Source of the DNA: Clostridia bacterium
GTDB taxonomy: Bacteria > Bacillota > Clostridia > TANB77 > CAG-508
Direction: 5' to 3'
Assembly: GCA_017936925.1 (NCBI GenBank)
Contig: JAGBEP010000022.1
Span: 1 to 64,000 of the forward strand
DNA: 64,000 bases
Position 1 is the stretch's first letter, and every line of letters starts with the position of its first letter. The position numbers were made by a program, and so were the translations under genes. This document shows, one piece after another, positions 50,673 to 59,059 of the stretch. Below the pieces are notes generated by a model. The model searched no databases, was not told the origin of the DNA, and worked only from the letters and a program-made list of their open reading frames with translations.

Positions 50673-52106
50673 ATGAAAAATTTAAGAAAAACAAAAATTG
50701 TTGGAACAATAGGACCTGCTAGCGAAAAAAAATTAGAAGAATTATTTGAAGCAGGATTAAACGTATGCAGAATTAATTATTCACACGGTAGCTGGGAAGA
50801 ACAAGCAGAAAAATCAGAAGAAATAATAAGAATAAGAGAAGAAAAGGATTTACCAATCCCAATGATTTTAGATATGAAAGGACCAGAAATCAGAACAGGT
50901 ATGTTATACACTGGAAAAAATACTAAAATCGAATTAAAAGATGGTCAAAAATTCACATTAACAAACCAAGATATAGTAGGAAATGAAGAAAAAGTTTCTG
51001 TTACTTATAAAGAATTATACAAAGATGTTCAACCAGGAACAAAAATATTAATAGATGACGGTGCTATAGAACTAAAAGTTGACGAAGTAGCAGGAGAAGA
51101 TATAGTTTGTACAGTAGTTCATGGAAACGGTTTAGGATCTAGAAAAACTATGAATTTACCAGGAACAGCAATAAGATTACCAGCATTAGCTGAAAAAGAT
51201 ATAGCAGATTTAAAAACAGCTTGCGAACACGAATATGATTATGTTGCAGTTTCTTTTGCAAGAAATGAAGATGATATTAACCAAGTTAGAAAAGTACTAG
51301 ATGAAAACGGTGGTAAAGATATTAAAATAATTACTAAAGTTGAAAATGTAGAAGGACTTTCTAATATGGAAAAAATCGTTAAATTAGCTGATGCACAAAT
51401 GATTGCTCGTGGAGATATGGCTACAGAAACAGATTTTACAGAACCACCAGTAATGCAGAAAAAATTCATAAAATTATCAAATAGAGCAAATAAACCAGCT
51501 ATAACAGCTACACAAATGTTAGAATCAATGACACATCAACCACTACCTACTCGTGCAGAAGCTTCTGACGTTGCTAATGCTATTTATGATAGAACTAGTG
51601 CAATTATGCTTTCAGGAGAATGTGCTCAAGGTGAATATCCAGTAGAGTGTGTTCAAACAATGGATAAAATAGCTAAAAGAGTAGAACCTACAATTAACTA
51701 TTGGAAAAGATTTGAACAAAATGAAAATTATGAATTAAATGATCTAGAAGATAATGTAGCATATTCAGTATGCGTTATGGCAAAAAATATAAAAGCAGAC
51801 GCAATAATATGCTATACAAATACAGGAAATTCAGCAAGAAGATTATCTGGTTTAGGAGCTGGATGCCCAATATTAGCTGTTACAAATAATAAAAGAACAT
51901 TCCGTCAATTAGCTTTAGCTTGGAACGTATTCCCAGTATATATTGAAGATGTTAACATTAATAACGTAATAGAAAAAGGAATTGAAAAACATAAAGCTTT
52001 AGGAAACCTAGAAACAGGAGATACTGTAGTAGTTTCAGGTGGAGATAAAATACTACCAGACTATAAAATGAGTAAAACAATTGGTGGATTTTTAAGAATT
52101 GACTAA
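50673..52106 (+). CDS. pyk: pyruvate kinase
   Basis: 477 aa, ending after the allosteric C domain, so it lacks the extra PEP-utiliser-like C-terminal domain of some Bacillus enzymes. It converts PEP and ADP to pyruvate and ATP. Motifs: TKIVGTIGPASEKKLEELFEAG (N-terminal), RINYSHGSWEEQ, MILDMKGPEIRTG, KVENVEGLSNMEKI (the catalytic Lys region), MIARGDMATET, and NKPAITATQMLESM with TRAEASDVANAIYD. The start follows AAAGGAGATATAAAAACA. Its product feeds acetyl-CoA and the pta-ackA pathway. Confidence 0.97.
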   Translation: MKNLRKTKIVGTIGPASEKKLEELFEAGLNVCRINYSHGSWEEQAEKSEEIIRIREEKDLPIPMILDMKGPEIRTGMLYTGKNTKIELKDGQKFTLTNQDIVGNEEKVSVTYKELYKDVQPGTKILIDDGAIELKVDEVAGEDIVCTVVHGNGLGSRKTMNLPGTAIRLPALAEKDIADLKTACEHEYDYVAVSFARNEDDINQVRKVLDENGGKDIKIITKVENVEGLSNMEKIVKLADAQMIARGDMATETDFTEPPVMQKKFIKLSNRANKPAITATQMLESMTHQPLPTRAEASDVANAIYDRTSAIMLSGECAQGEYPVECVQTMDKIAKRVEPTINYWKRFEQNENYELNDLEDNVAYSVCVMAKNIKADAIICYTNTGNSARRLSGLGAGCPILAVTNNKRTFRQLALAWNVFPVYIEDVNINNVIEKGIEKHKALGNLETGDTVVVSGGDKILPDYKMSKTIGGFLRID

Positions 52107-52151
52107 ATTTATAATATTTAATATAATTTTAACAATTGAATAATATAATAC

Positions 52152-52184
52152 AAAAGGGAAGAGACAAAAAAATCTTCCCTTTTA
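52152..52184 (+). terminator. Rho-independent terminator of pyk
   Basis: AAAAGGGAAGA/TCTTCCCTTTT stem. It lies between pyk and the next ATG at 52205 and argues against the upstream in-frame start at 52136 for that gene. Confidence 0.8.
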
Positions 52185-52204
52185 TAGTAAAAGGAGGAAA
52201 TTAT

Positions 52205-52861
52205 ATGGAAGATACTTATGTACAAAGCACAAATAAAACCATAGCTTCAACATTATTATGGATGTTTTTTGGACTACTAAGTACAGGAATAATAGCAGCA
52301 GTAACATATTATAGTGGAGCATTTATAGAAGTCGCTGCAGCATGGCCTGCACTATTAATAGCAGAAGTAGTTATAGCAATACTTTTTGGATTATGCTTTA
52401 ATAAATTATCAGCAGGAGTAGTAACATTTTTATTTTTCTTATACTCAATGATAACAGGAGCAACATTCTCAATAATATTTGTAGCATATGACTTAACAAC
52501 AATTGCATATGCACTATTTGCAACAGCAGGTTTTTTCGGAATACTTGCATATATGGGATATAGAACAGAAAAAGACTTAACGAAATTCGGAAACATATTA
52601 TTTGCTGCACTAATAATGGCATTAATATTAACATTAATAAATATTTTTATAGGAAGTTCTGGACTAGATATAATTCTTGATTGGGCAATTCTAGCAATAT
52701 TTGCAGGACTTACAGCTTATGACATGAACAAAATAAAAATGATGAGCGAATCTGGATATGATTCAGAAAAAGTTGCAATATATGGAGCTATGCAACTATA
52801 CTTAGACTTTATAAATATATTCTTAAGAATATTAGAAATATTTGGTTCAAGAAAAGATTAA
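52205..52861 (+). CDS. Bax inhibitor-1 family (YbhL/YccA-like) membrane protein
   Basis: 218 aa with seven hydrophobic helices and the BI-1 pattern: a short cytoplasmic N-terminus (VQSTNKTIASTLLWMFFGLL), SIIFVAYDLTTIAYALFATAGFFG in the middle, and the C-terminal DWAILAIFAGLTAYDMNKIKMM with ATMQLYLDFINIFLRIL-like ending (here GAMQLYLDFINIFLRIL). Bacterial members form pH-sensitive Ca2+ leak channels or interact with FtsH; the role here is open. The ATG at 52205 is preceded by AAAGGAGGAAATTAT, an ideal ribosome binding site. It is followed by a terminator. Confidence 0.93.
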   Translation: MEDTYVQSTNKTIASTLLWMFFGLLSTGIIAAVTYYSGAFIEVAAAWPALLIAEVVIAILFGLCFNKLSAGVVTFLFFLYSMITGATFSIIFVAYDLTTIAYALFATAGFFGILAYMGYRTEKDLTKFGNILFAALIMALILTLINIFIGSSGLDIILDWAILAIFAGLTAYDMNKIKMMSESGYDSEKVAIYGAMQLYLDFINIFLRILEIFGSRKD

Positions 52862-52870
52862 AAATTATTA

Positions 52871-52903
52871 AAAGGGTTAGCAGTAAAAGCTAACTCTTTT
52901 TTT
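52871..52903 (+). terminator. Rho-independent terminator of the BI-1 gene
   Basis: GGGTTAGC/GCTAACTC stem then a seven-T tract. The T tract runs into the -35 box of the next promoter. Confidence 0.85.
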
Positions 52904-52930
52904 GACAATTAAAAATTAAGAATATATAAT
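52902..52930 (+). promoter_or_regulatory. dgkA promoter
   Basis: TTGACA (52902-52907), 17-bp spacer, TATAAT (52925-52930): full consensus, beginning inside the terminator T-run. Confidence 0.85.
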
Positions 52931-52956
52931 TATATAAAAAAATAAAGAGGAATAAA

Positions 52957-53304
52957 ATGAAAGATTTTTTTATGTCATTTAAATATGCAATTGAAGGCAT
53001 ATTTAAAACTATAAAAGACGAAAGAAATATAAAAATACACATATTAGCAGTAATCGTTGTAATAATAATGGGAGCAATTTATAAAATTTCCACATTAGAA
53101 TGGATTATATGCATAATCCTTTTTGGATTAGTAATATCTTCAGAAATGATAAATACAAGTATTGAGCATACAGTAGATTTAATAACAAAAGAAGAAAATA
53201 AATTAGCAAAATTAGCTAAAGATGCAGCTGCAGGAGCAGTACTTGTAAATGCGCTAGCATCAATAATAATTGCAGGAATAATATGGATACCAAAAATTTT
53301 TTAA
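52957..53304 (+). CDS. dgkA: diacylglycerol/undecaprenol kinase family protein
   Basis: 115 aa, three membrane helices, the typical small membrane kinase. Conserved pieces are FKYAIEGIFKTIKDERNIKIH (amphipathic N-terminal region with the ERNIKIH motif), the catalytic SEMINTSIEHTVDL (Glu/Asn), and KLAKDAAAGAVLVNALAS. Gram-positive members phosphorylate undecaprenol, which complements uppP in supplying the lipid carrier for cell-wall synthesis. The start follows AAAGAGGAATAAA. Confidence 0.93.
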   Translation: MKDFFMSFKYAIEGIFKTIKDERNIKIHILAVIVVIIMGAIYKISTLEWIICIILFGLVISSEMINTSIEHTVDLITKEENKLAKLAKDAAAGAVLVNALASIIIAGIIWIPKIF

Positions 53305-53308
53305 AAAA

Positions 53309-53342
53309 TTCATAATTAGTTCATAATTAAGGTGTATATTAT
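53309..53342 (+). promoter_or_regulatory. direct-repeat operator and promoter upstream of the two-component system
   Basis: Two exact copies of TTCATAATTA, starting at 53309 and 53320, so spaced exactly 11 bp. This is the arrangement bound by dimers of OmpR/PhoB-type regulators. A TATTAT -10 candidate lies at 53337-53342, with the second repeat occupying the -35 region, as at activator-dependent PhoB promoters. An OmpR-type regulator gene lies just downstream. Confidence 0.6.
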
Positions 53343-53346
53343 AAAC

Positions 53347-53420
53347 AACTTAGAAGTAGCTATTCCATATTTTCATTATCCCCTTTTAAATGAAAAAATA
53401 GCTGCTTCTTTAGTTTTTTT
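53347..53420 (+). promoter_or_regulatory. long terminator-like hairpin (attenuator or small RNA) before the response regulator
   Basis: Left arm AACTTAGAAGTAGCTATT (53347-53364) pairs with AATAGCTGCTTCTTTAGTT (53397-53415) with one mismatch and a bulge. An inner TTTCATT/AATGAAA stem follows, and a T-run ends at 53420. With the promoter at 53337-53342 the predicted transcript would be about 75 nt if termination is efficient. It is either an attenuator for the two-component operon or a small RNA with its own regulated promoter. Confidence 0.6.
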
Positions 53421-53447
53421 AATAAAATAAAATGTAAAGAGGTAAAA

Positions 53448-54128
53448 ATGTTCAAAATATTAGTTGTAGAAGATGATAAAAATTTAAGAAAATTAATCGT
53501 AACATGTCTTGAAAAAGCAAACTATACTGTATTTGAAAGTATGAACGGAGAAAGAGCATTAGAACTAATGGATAAAGAATACATCGATTTAATAGTAACA
53601 GATATAATGATGCCAGAAATGAATGGATATGAGCTTATAAAAGAATTAAGAGAAGCTAAATATGAAGTACCAATATTAATTATTACAGCCAAAGAAGATA
53701 TTGAAGATAAAAAACAGGGGTTTAATCTAGGCGCTGACGACTATATGGTAAAACCAATAAATATCGATGAGTTAATATTAAGAGTAAAATCGTTATTAAA
53801 GCGAACACAAAAAGCAAACGAAAAGATTTTAAAATTTGGAGAAGTAACATTAGATTATGACAAATTAGAAATTCAAAAAAAAGGAAAAATATATCAATTA
53901 ACACAAAAAGAATTTTACCTAACATATAAACTACTAAGTTCTCCAGACAAAATATTCAAAAGGCAAGAGCTTATAGAAGAAATTTGGGGATTAGAAAATG
54001 AATCAGATTTCAGAACCGTAGATGTACACATAAAAAGAATCAGAGAAAAACTAGAAGAAATAACAGAATTTGAAATTATAACAATAAGAGGAATAGGCTA
54101 TAAAGCAATAATAAAACAAGGAGAATAA
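53448..54128 (+). CDS. OmpR/PhoB-family response regulator
   Basis: 226 aa. The receiver domain (1-~118) has the acidic pair VVEDDKN, the phospho-acceptor Asp in VTDIMMPEMNGYELI, Thr/Ser in LIITAKED and the Lys of MVKPINIDEL. The C-terminal winged helix (about 130-226) contains LTQKEFYLTYKLLSS, the recognition region FRTVDVHIKRIREKL and the closing TIRGIGYKA. AAAGAGGTAAAA precedes the ATG. The kinase gene starts one base after its stop. The 11-bp direct repeats upstream suggest that it controls its own transcription. Confidence 0.93.
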   Translation: MFKILVVEDDKNLRKLIVTCLEKANYTVFESMNGERALELMDKEYIDLIVTDIMMPEMNGYELIKELREAKYEVPILIITAKEDIEDKKQGFNLGADDYMVKPINIDELILRVKSLLKRTQKANEKILKFGEVTLDYDKLEIQKKGKIYQLTQKEFYLTYKLLSSPDKIFKRQELIEEIWGLENESDFRTVDVHIKRIREKLEEITEFEIITIRGIGYKAIIKQGE

Positions 54129-54129
54129 G

Positions 54130-55251
54130 ATGTTTGAAAAAATATTGGGCAAAAGCAATTCACTTCAAAGAAGTTTAATAAAAGAATTTATAATTGCTTT
54201 TTTAGGATTGTTAATATTATCTATATTAATATTTTATACAAGTATAAATTTATCAATGTCTAAAAAACTCAAAGATATAAACATAAAAGAAGAATCTATA
54301 GACGGAAAAGAAATAGTATGGATAGTACAAAAAAGTATAATGTTATCAATAGGAACATCAGTATTATTTATAGTTGTAGTAATGGGATATCACGCAAAAA
54401 AAATATTAGGTCCAATCAATAAAATAAATAAAGCAACAAAAGAAATTTCGTCAGGAAATTTCGATATTCAATTAGAAAGTTACCGAAAAGATGAAATTGG
54501 AGAACTAACACGAAACTTTAATTTAATGGCAAAAGATTTAAGTAAAATTGAAGTTATACAAAAAGATTTTATTAACAATATGTCACACGAATTAAAAACA
54601 CCAATAAGCTCAATAAAAGGATTTGCACAATTATTACAACAAGAAGGAACAACAGAAGAAGAAAAGAAAGAATACATATCAATAATAGTAGAAGAATCAG
54701 ATAGATTACTAAATATCAGTAACAATATATTAAAGCTATCTAAATTACAAAACAAAGAAAAAATAGAAAACAAAACAGATATAAATATTTCAAGACAGAT
54801 AGAAAAAGTATTAGCAATGTTAGAAAACAAAAGAGCTGCTAAAAATATAAAAATACAATGCAATCTTCCAGAAATAACAATAAAAGGAAATGAAGAATTA
54901 CTATATCAAGTATGGACTAATCTTATAGATAACAGCATAAAATTCACAAATAACAATGGACAAATAAATATTGACGTAAGAAAAAAAGGAAATACAGCAG
55001 TTATAACAATACAAGATAACGGAATAGGCATGACAGAAGAAGAAAAAAGAAAAGTATTTGAAAGATTTTATCAAGTAGATGAATCACATTATAGTGAAGG
55101 AAGCGGTTTAGGACTATCTATTGTAAAAAGAATAGTGGATCTTTCTGGAGGAGATATAAGCATAGAAAGCAAAAAAGGAAAAGGAAGCACATTTAAGATA
55201 GAACTACCATGTGAAAAAAGCAAAAATAAAAGTAAAATAAAAATTAATTAA
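54130..55251 (+). CDS. sensor histidine kinase
   Basis: 373 aa. Membrane helix 1 is ~18-40 (FIIAFLGLLILSILIFYTSI) and helix 2 is ~72-92 (SIMLSIGTSVLFIVVVMGYH), with only about 30 residues outside, too few for a classical ligand-binding domain. A HAMP domain follows (LGPINKINKATKEISSGNF). HisKA has the phospho-His in NNMSHELKTPISSIKGF. The ATPase domain shows NLIDNSIKFTNNNG (N box), DNGIGMTEEEKRKVFERF (G1/F boxes) and GSGLGLSIVKRI (G2). It should phosphorylate the preceding regulator. Short-loop kinases often sense the membrane or a partner protein. Confidence 0.93.
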   Translation: MFEKILGKSNSLQRSLIKEFIIAFLGLLILSILIFYTSINLSMSKKLKDINIKEESIDGKEIVWIVQKSIMLSIGTSVLFIVVVMGYHAKKILGPINKINKATKEISSGNFDIQLESYRKDEIGELTRNFNLMAKDLSKIEVIQKDFINNMSHELKTPISSIKGFAQLLQQEGTTEEEKKEYISIIVEESDRLLNISNNILKLSKLQNKEKIENKTDINISRQIEKVLAMLENKRAAKNIKIQCNLPEITIKGNEELLYQVWTNLIDNSIKFTNNNGQINIDVRKKGNTAVITIQDNGIGMTEEEKRKVFERFYQVDESHYSEGSGLGLSIVKRIVDLSGGDISIESKKGKGSTFKIELPCEKSKNKSKIKIN

Positions 55252-55327
55252 ATAATAAAATGAAAATACATATTGCTATTTAAAAATATTGAATATATAA
55301 TGCAAAAGGGAAACCCAAAAAACTTTT

Positions 55328-56791
55328 ATGAAAGAAAGGATGATACTTAAAGTGAACAAAAAGTATGACATTATAGCAGTAGGAATGGGACCAGGAGCCA
55401 TATTTATGGCATACGAACTTATAAAGAAAAATAGTGGCAAAAAAATTTTATTAATAGAACAAGGGAAAAGAGTAGAAAACAGAAACTGCCCAATTGAAAA
55501 AATAGGAAAATGTGTTAAATGCAAGCCATTTTGCAATATAACAAGTGGATTTTCAGGAGCTGGAGCATTTTCAGATGGAAAACTATCATTATACAACGAA
55601 GAAGATGACGATATTTATGTAGGAGGAGAACTTCATAAATATATAGGAGTTGACAAAACTAAAAGATTAATAGATTACACAGATCAAATTTATTTAGATT
55701 TTGGAGCAGATAAAAAATTAGAAGGAATACAATATAAAGAAGAAGTATCAAAAATAAAAAAGAAAGCTAAAAAAGAAAGCTTAAATTTAATAGACATTCC
55801 AATTAGACATTTAGGAACAGAAAAAGCGCACGAACTATATGGAAAAATAGAGAAGTATTTAGAAGAAAACGGTGTAGATTTAATGTTCGAAACTATAGTA
55901 GATGACCTTATTATAGAAGATGGAAATTGTAAAGGAGTGAAAATAAAGCCATCAAAAGAAATAGAAAATGAAGATTATAAACTAGAAGAAATATTAGCTT
56001 CAAAAGTAGTAGTTGCAGTTGGAAGAAAAGGCGCTAACTGGTTAGTTGATATGTGTGATAAATATAAAATAAAAACAACAGCAGGTTCTGTTGATATAGG
56101 AATCAGATATGAATTGCCAGATGAAATTATGAAAGACATAAACAAATATATGTATGAAGGAAAAATAATTGGAAGACCATGGCCATTCAATGATAAAGTA
56201 AGAACATTCTGCCAAAATCCAAGCGGATTTGTTTCATCAGAAGTATATGATCACAACCTAACATTAGTAAACGGACATTCATATAAAGACAAAAAAAGCA
56301 CCAACACAAATTTAGCAATATTGGTATCACACAATTTTACATATCCATTTAATAAACCAATAGACTACGGAAGAAATGTTGCCAAAAATTTAAATGAATT
56401 AGGAAATGGAAATGTTGTTGTACAAAGATTAGGAGACATCAATAGAGGTAAAAGAACTTGGCAAGAAGAGTTAGATAAAAATTCTGTAGAGCCTACACTA
56501 AAGTCAGCGGTACCAGGAGATATAACTTTTGCTATTGGATATAGAACAATGACTGACATATTACAATTTATAAAACAAGTTGATAAAGTAGTAGAAGGGT
56601 TTGCAAATCCAGATAACCTACTATATGGACCAGAAATAAAGTTCTATAGCAATAAGCTAGATATAGATGAAAAATTTGAAACAAGCATAAAAGGATTATA
56701 TTCAATTGGAGATGGTGGAGGAATGACAAGAGGGCTTATGATGGCATCATGTTCAGGAGTACAAATGGCAAGAAATTTGCTAGAAAATTAA
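55328..56791 (+). CDS. NAD(P)/FAD-dependent oxidoreductase (COG2509-type)
   Basis: 487 aa from the ATG at 55328. An FAD-binding Rossmann motif lies directly at the N-terminus (YDIIAVGMGPGAIFMAYELI), followed by a Cys-rich loop (CPIEKIGKCVKCKPFCNITS) and the family segment GFSGAGAFSDGKLSLY. VVAVGRKGANWLVDM and a C-terminal GLYSIGDGGGMTRGLMMASCSGVQ complete the fold. Its physiological reaction is not known to me. The start is ambiguous: a GTG at 55352 has AAAGGA upstream and begins just before the dinucleotide motif, whereas the ATG at 55328 has no clear ribosome binding site. Confidence 0.85.
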   Translation: MKERMILKVNKKYDIIAVGMGPGAIFMAYELIKKNSGKKILLIEQGKRVENRNCPIEKIGKCVKCKPFCNITSGFSGAGAFSDGKLSLYNEEDDDIYVGGELHKYIGVDKTKRLIDYTDQIYLDFGADKKLEGIQYKEEVSKIKKKAKKESLNLIDIPIRHLGTEKAHELYGKIEKYLEENGVDLMFETIVDDLIIEDGNCKGVKIKPSKEIENEDYKLEEILASKVVVAVGRKGANWLVDMCDKYKIKTTAGSVDIGIRYELPDEIMKDINKYMYEGKIIGRPWPFNDKVRTFCQNPSGFVSSEVYDHNLTLVNGHSYKDKKSTNTNLAILVSHNFTYPFNKPIDYGRNVAKNLNELGNGNVVVQRLGDINRGKRTWQEELDKNSVEPTLKSAVPGDITFAIGYRTMTDILQFIKQVDKVVEGFANPDNLLYGPEIKFYSNKLDIDEKFETSIKGLYSIGDGGGMTRGLMMASCSGVQMARNLLEN

Positions 56792-56858
56792 CAGAATATT
56801 GAATTTATCAAATCATATCAGTAAAAATTTAAATTGCCAGACCAAAAAATGATTTTTA

Positions 56859-56888
56859 AGCGAGAGAATATTCTCTCGCTATTTTTTT
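56859..56888 (+). terminator. Rho-independent terminator of the flavoprotein gene
   Basis: Perfect palindrome AGCGAGAGAAT/ATTCTCTCGCT followed by a T-run. Confidence 0.85.
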
Positions 56889-56918
56889 ATTTTATATATT
56901 GAAAATTTATTAAAAATC

Positions 56919-56947
56919 TTTACAATTCCAATCGAGTAAGATATTAT
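56919..56947 (+). promoter_or_regulatory. promoter of the TM1266-like operon, with overlapping palindrome
   Basis: TTTACA (56919-56924), 17-bp spacer, TATTAT (56942-56947). A perfect 24-bp palindrome AGATATTATAT-TC-ATATAATATCT (56939-56962) covers the -10 and the start region, a plausible operator. Confidence 0.6.
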
Positions 56948-57050
56948 ATTCATATAATATCTGAGCTAATAAGATATCTTTATAGCAAAGAAAATACTAA
57001 AAGCTGATACCAAAATTATTTTAAGGTAAAAGAACGTTAATGGAGGAAAA

Positions 57051-57296
57051 ATGGAAACAAGAGTTGCAATAATAGGAATAATTCTAGAAAACCGTGACTC
57101 TACTCAAAAATTAAATGAAATACTACATGAATATGGAAAATATATAATAGGAAGAATGGGAATACCATATCCTAAGAAATCAATAAATATAATTAGTATA
57201 GTCATTGATGCTGAGCAAGACACCATTAATACATTATCAGGTAAAATTGGTAAACTACAAGGGGTAACCAGCAAAGTAGTATATTCAAAAGCTTAA
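57051..57296 (+). CDS. TM1266-family iron-only hydrogenase system regulator
   Basis: 81 aa ACT-like/ferredoxin-fold protein. METRVAIIGIILENRDS, LNEILHEYGKYIIGRMGIPYP and INIISIVIDAEQDTINTLSGKIGKLQGV are the family signature. TM1266 proteins resemble the ligand domain of NikR and are encoded beside [FeFe]-hydrogenase maturation genes in many anaerobes; a direct function is not proven. No hydrogenase or maturation gene is in this window. The start follows GGAGGAAAA. The next gene, a membrane protein, begins 37 bp later. Confidence 0.85.
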   Translation: METRVAIIGIILENRDSTQKLNEILHEYGKYIIGRMGIPYPKKSINIISIVIDAEQDTINTLSGKIGKLQGVTSKVVYSKA

Positions 57297-57333
57297 ATCT
57301 TTTAGCTCTAATGAAAATTGGAGGTAAAATTTT

Positions 57334-57939
57334 ATGGAAAAAGAAGGAGTAATTTATCAAAGAGTACACGATTTTGGAAAAGCAACAGACATTATTCAAA
57401 CAATAGCTATTTATTTAATAGCATTATTAGTTCCAACTTTTTTAGGGCAAATATTAAAAGGAGTTTTCCCAGCTACTAGTATTGTAGTAACAAAATCACA
57501 ATTAATAGTAGGCTCAATCGTAAATGCCAGTTTAATACTAGCAGCAACAAATTTAAAAGGTTGGGTCAAAATATTAGGCGTTGTAACAATGCCAAGCATA
57601 TCAACAGTTTTAAGTGGATATGTATTTGGAACTGCATCAGTATTTATGATATATATGATACCTGCAATATGGGTAGGAAATTTTGCACTAATATATAGTT
57701 ATAAATATATATTAGTATCAAAAAATAAAAACTATTTTTTAGCAGGAATAATTGGAATTATAATAAAAGTAGCAGTTATTTTTGGAGTTTTTGAAATATT
57801 AAATCTATTAGGAATATTTCCTGTAAAATTAGTGAAGAATTTACAAACAGCTATGGGACTAACCCAAGCTATAACTGCTACAATAGGTATGTTAATTGCA
57901 TTTATAATATATAAACTAGAAATATCAAAAATAAAATAA
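57334..57939 (+). CDS. multi-pass membrane protein linked to the TM1266-like gene
   Basis: 201 aa with about six hydrophobic helices (IAIYLIALLVPTFLGQIL; LIVGSIVNASLILAATNL; VFMIYMIPAIWVGNFALIY; FLAGIIGIIIKVAVIFGVF; and others). The size and helix pattern recall S-components of ECF vitamin transporters, but I see no diagnostic substrate motif. Databases often label such neighbours of TM1266 simply as hydrogenase-related; I cannot confirm a function. The start follows TGGAGGTAAAATTTT. It is co-transcribed with the regulator and followed by a terminator. Confidence 0.6.
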   Translation: MEKEGVIYQRVHDFGKATDIIQTIAIYLIALLVPTFLGQILKGVFPATSIVVTKSQLIVGSIVNASLILAATNLKGWVKILGVVTMPSISTVLSGYVFGTASVFMIYMIPAIWVGNFALIYSYKYILVSKNKNYFLAGIIGIIIKVAVIFGVFEILNLLGIFPVKLVKNLQTAMGLTQAITATIGMLIAFIIYKLEISKIK

Positions 57940-58001
57940 TTATACTAATAAAAAATAAGAATACTTAAGTAAATAAAAAAAATTCAATTTTAAGTTACCA
58001 A

Positions 58002-58035
58002 AAACGAGAGAGTATATATACTCTCTCGTTTCTAA
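58002..58035 (+). terminator. Rho-independent terminator of the TM1266-like operon
   Basis: Perfect 30-bp palindrome AAACGAGAGAGTATA/TATACTCTCTCGTTT. The stem resembles the one at 56859-56880 that precedes this operon. Confidence 0.75.
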
Positions 58036-58087
58036 ATTTATAAAAATCTACTTATAGTTGAATATTTTATAAATTTAAACATATATA

Positions 58088-58115
58088 TTGCAATTAAAAC
58101 TAAAAAAGGTATAAT
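58088..58115 (+). promoter_or_regulatory. promoter of the ABC exporter operon
   Basis: TTGCAA (58088-58093), 16-bp spacer, TATAAT (58110-58115), 32 bp before the GTG start. Confidence 0.7.
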
Positions 58116-58147
58116 AAGTGTAAAATAAATAAAAAAAGGAGAAGATT

Positions 58148-59059
58148 GTGGAAGAAAAAATTTTAGAATGCACACATCTTACAAAAAAGTTTGGTAAAAA
58201 AGAAGTTTTAAAAGATGTTTCATTAACAGTAAAAGCTGGAGATATTTTAGGTTTCATAGGACCAAATGGAGCGGGCAAAACAACAACAATAAAATTAATA
58301 TTGGGATTACAAAACATAACTAGTGGAACAGTAAAAATTAATGGTTATGACATAGAAAAAGAATTTACAAAAGCAATAAAAAGAGTAGGAACAATAGTTG
58401 AAAATCCAGATTTATATATGTATATGTCAGGATATGAGAACTTAAAACTAATTGCTAATCTATATGAAGGAATAACAAAAGAAAGAATAAATGAAGTTAT
58501 AAAATTAGTAGGACTTGAAAACAGAATTAAAGATAAAGTATCAAAGTACTCGTTAGGAATGAGACAAAGATTAGGAATAGCTCAAGCAATAATGCATAAA
58601 CCCAATTTACTAATTTTAGATGAACCAACAAACGGGTTAGATCCAGAAGGAATCAAACAAGTAAAAGATCTCTTAGTAAAACTTGCTAAAGAAGAAAAAA
58701 TGGCAATATTAATATCAAGTCATAATCTACTAGAATTAGACAGCTTTTGTACAAAAGTTACTATTATAAAAAACGGAGAAATAGTAGAAAGTACAAGCAT
58801 AGAAGAAGCTAAAAAAGTAAATTCAAATAGTACATATAAAATTGAAGTAGAAAAAGCAGAAGAAGCGATAAAAGCTTTAGAAGAAAAAGTAGAAAAAATA
58901 GATGATAAAAATATCAGAGTTTTTGTTAACAAAGAAGAAATCCCAAAAATTATTGAGAATTTAATAAAAAGCAATATAAAAATATATGAAGTATATCAAG
59001 AAGAAATTACTCTAGAAGACGCATTTTTGAAAAAGACAGGAGGGAATGTAATTGATTAA
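58148..59059 (+). CDS. ABC transporter ATP-binding protein
   Basis: 303 aa. Walker A GPNGAGKTTTIK, signature SKYSLGMRQRLGIAQAIM, Walker B LLILDEPTNGLDPEG and the SSHNLLEL switch His are complete. A ~75-aa C-terminal extension (KVNSNSTYKIEVEKAEEAIKAL...) is typical of BcrA/NatA-type export ATPases. The start is GTG, eight bases after AAGGAGA. Its 3' end overlaps the permease start by eight bases. Likely exports a toxic peptide, antibiotic or ion; the substrate is unknown. Confidence 0.93.
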   Translation: MEEKILECTHLTKKFGKKEVLKDVSLTVKAGDILGFIGPNGAGKTTTIKLILGLQNITSGTVKINGYDIEKEFTKAIKRVGTIVENPDLYMYMSGYENLKLIANLYEGITKERINEVIKLVGLENRIKDKVSKYSLGMRQRLGIAQAIMHKPNLLILDEPTNGLDPEGIKQVKDLLVKLAKEEKMAILISSHNLLELDSFCTKVTIIKNGEIVESTSIEEAKKVNSNSTYKIEVEKAEEAIKALEEKVEKIDDKNIRVFVNKEEIPKIIENLIKSNIKIYEVYQEEITLEDAFLKKTGGNVID

